A stretch of 14,108 bases of DNA, taken from positions 1 to 14,108 of the forward strand of contig CBDUXZ010000012.1 in NCBI GenBank assembly GCA_965371325.1, written 5' to 3'. The translations under genes were made by a program, and so were the position numbers. Positions 13,565 to 14,108 of the stretch are shown in pieces (the stretch's first letter is position 1; the number at the start of each line of letters is the position of its first letter). The notes beneath the pieces are model-generated. The model did not search any database. It was not told where the DNA came from and worked only from the letters and a program-made list of their open reading frames with translations. Source of the stretch: CBDUXZ01 sp965371325 [NCBI: uncultured bacterium] (lineage in GTDB: Bacteria; JAUYMQ01).

Positions 13565-13807
13565 CTCTGTGTCCCTCCCTTAGACATCGCTGCCCATGGT
13601 TCCAGGCTTCCGGCGCGATGCGCAGCGCCCGTCCGCGCGAGAATTACGGGGCATTCGCGAGGGCGAGCGGCTCTTCGGTTCGTCTCCCCTCTCCGTGAGG
13701 ATTTTCCGAACACACGAATGGATACCGCAGGCGGATTATTCACAGATTCCTGACCACGAATCAAAGGCCAAGTTCTCCGATTCAAAGGGATTCCTTACCC
13801 GGATAGC

Positions 13808-13829
13808 CCCGCGGGCGCCGGGCCGCGGG
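13808..13829 (+). other. GC-rich hairpin upstream of the GST gene
   Basis: CCCGCGG (13808-13814) and CCGCGGG (13823-13829) are perfect inverted repeats around an eight-base loop. Role unknown; protein-binding site or leader structure are both possible. Confidence 0.35.
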
Positions 13830-13873
13830 TCGAGCACTGGCTTTTCTCAAGCGATCCCGGTAACTAGTAAGTA

Positions 13874-13892
13874 CCCGAGCGTGCGTCTCGGG
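13874..13892 (+). other. Leader hairpin 44 bases before the GST start
   Basis: CCCGAG (13874-13879) and CTCGGG (13887-13892) pair around a seven-base loop. It is either an operator-like inverted repeat or a structure in the GST 5' untranslated region. Confidence 0.3.
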
Positions 13893-13936
13893 CATCTCAT
13901 AGGTCCATGGAATCATATACGCGAAAGGAAACTCGA

Positions 13937-14108
13937 ATGATCGAACTATACACATCACCCACCCCCAATGGCTGGAAGGTCTCCATCCTCCTCGAGGAGC
14001 TCGGCCTGCCCTACACCGTGCGGCCCATCATGCTTCACGAGGGGCACCAGAAGGAGCCCTGGTATCTCAAGATCAATCCCAACGGCCGCATTCCCACCAT
14101 CGTCGACA
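13937..14108 (+). CDS. Nu-class (YfcG-like) glutathione transferase, 3' end beyond the window
   Basis: The first 57 residues are visible. They start [20 protein letters not shown] and reach the thioredoxin-fold signature [12 protein letters not shown], typical of the GST N-terminal domain, where the residues around the cis-Pro in RIP bind the glutathione backbone. The TPNG motif at residues 9-12 matches E. coli YfcG (MIDLYFAPTPNG), in which Thr9 and Asn11 contact glutathione and the protein acts as a GSH-dependent disulfide-bond reductase. Here Thr9 and Asn11 are present. GAAAGGAA at 13923-13930 lies six bases before the ATG. It is divergent from the surface-protein genes and probably unrelated to them. 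Confidence 0.9.
   Translation, partial: MIELYTSPTPNGWKVSILLEELGLPYTVRPIMLHEGHQKEPWYLKINPNGRIPTIVD

Larger units (their letters stand above)
13565..13936. other. 372-bp divergent intergenic region
   Basis: This lies between the divergent TIG-CARDB and GST genes and must hold both promoters. I see no strong sigma70 pair. On the minus strand GAACTT, 16 bases and TCAGG (near 13750-13777) faintly resemble an ECF-type promoter. CACGAAT occurs at 13713 and 13755. Open frames here do not look like genes. Confidence 0.45.

Noticed and set aside
13596-13940. 114-codon plus-strand open frame before the GST gene
   Set aside because: It has no recognisable motif, spans the divergent promoter region and hairpins, and runs into the GST start in another frame.

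Overview
The window looks like a chromosomal stretch from a GC-rich Gram-negative bacterium. It encodes an outer-membrane beta-barrel protein with a C-terminal phenylalanine, many Sec-exported proteins, a sorting-signal-like C-terminus, and REP-like and MITE-like repeats of types I associate with large environmental genomes (deltaproteobacterial, planctomycete or verrucomicrobial). I cannot name the taxon from sequence alone.

Layout. (1) 1-2310: the 3' end of a secreted beta-propeller-like gene (+), an AurF-type diiron oxygenase gene (+) and a convergent DoxX-family membrane protein gene (-). The spaces between them hold copies of a 25-bp double-palindromic repeat, each of the first two followed by a degenerate array with a 19-22-bp period. 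(2) 2311-2608: a repeat-rich spacer with two more copies of that repeat and a hairpin related to a MITE-like element at 12 kb. (3) 2609-8138 (-): a five-gene run of exported proteins. Its core is a tandem duplication of a two-gene module, A1-B1-A2-B2. A is a PKD-like, TIG-like and Cys-rich protein of about 390 aa; B is a small helical exported protein of about 205 aa. A 590-aa exported protein follows. (4) 8627-12069 (-): an outer-membrane barrel with an N-terminal Ig-like domain, followed 20 nt later by a 415-aa exported protein. (5) 12266-13564 (-): an exported TIG plus CARDB-like protein, closed by a 62-bp hairpin element that would work as its terminator. (6) 13937-end (+): the start of a Nu-class (YfcG-like) glutathione transferase gene.

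All seven complete genes from 13.6 kb down to 2.6 kb are on the minus strand and encode proteins with signal peptides, so the region appears dedicated to cell-surface or extracellular structures built from beta-sandwich domains. The most interesting candidate for an undescribed system is the duplicated A-B pair. Gene order, ribosome-binding sites, start context and a hairpin directly after each B stop codon are all conserved between the two copies. The natural inference is two paralogous exported complexes, each made of an Ig-domain protein and a small helical partner. No function can be assigned from sequence alone.
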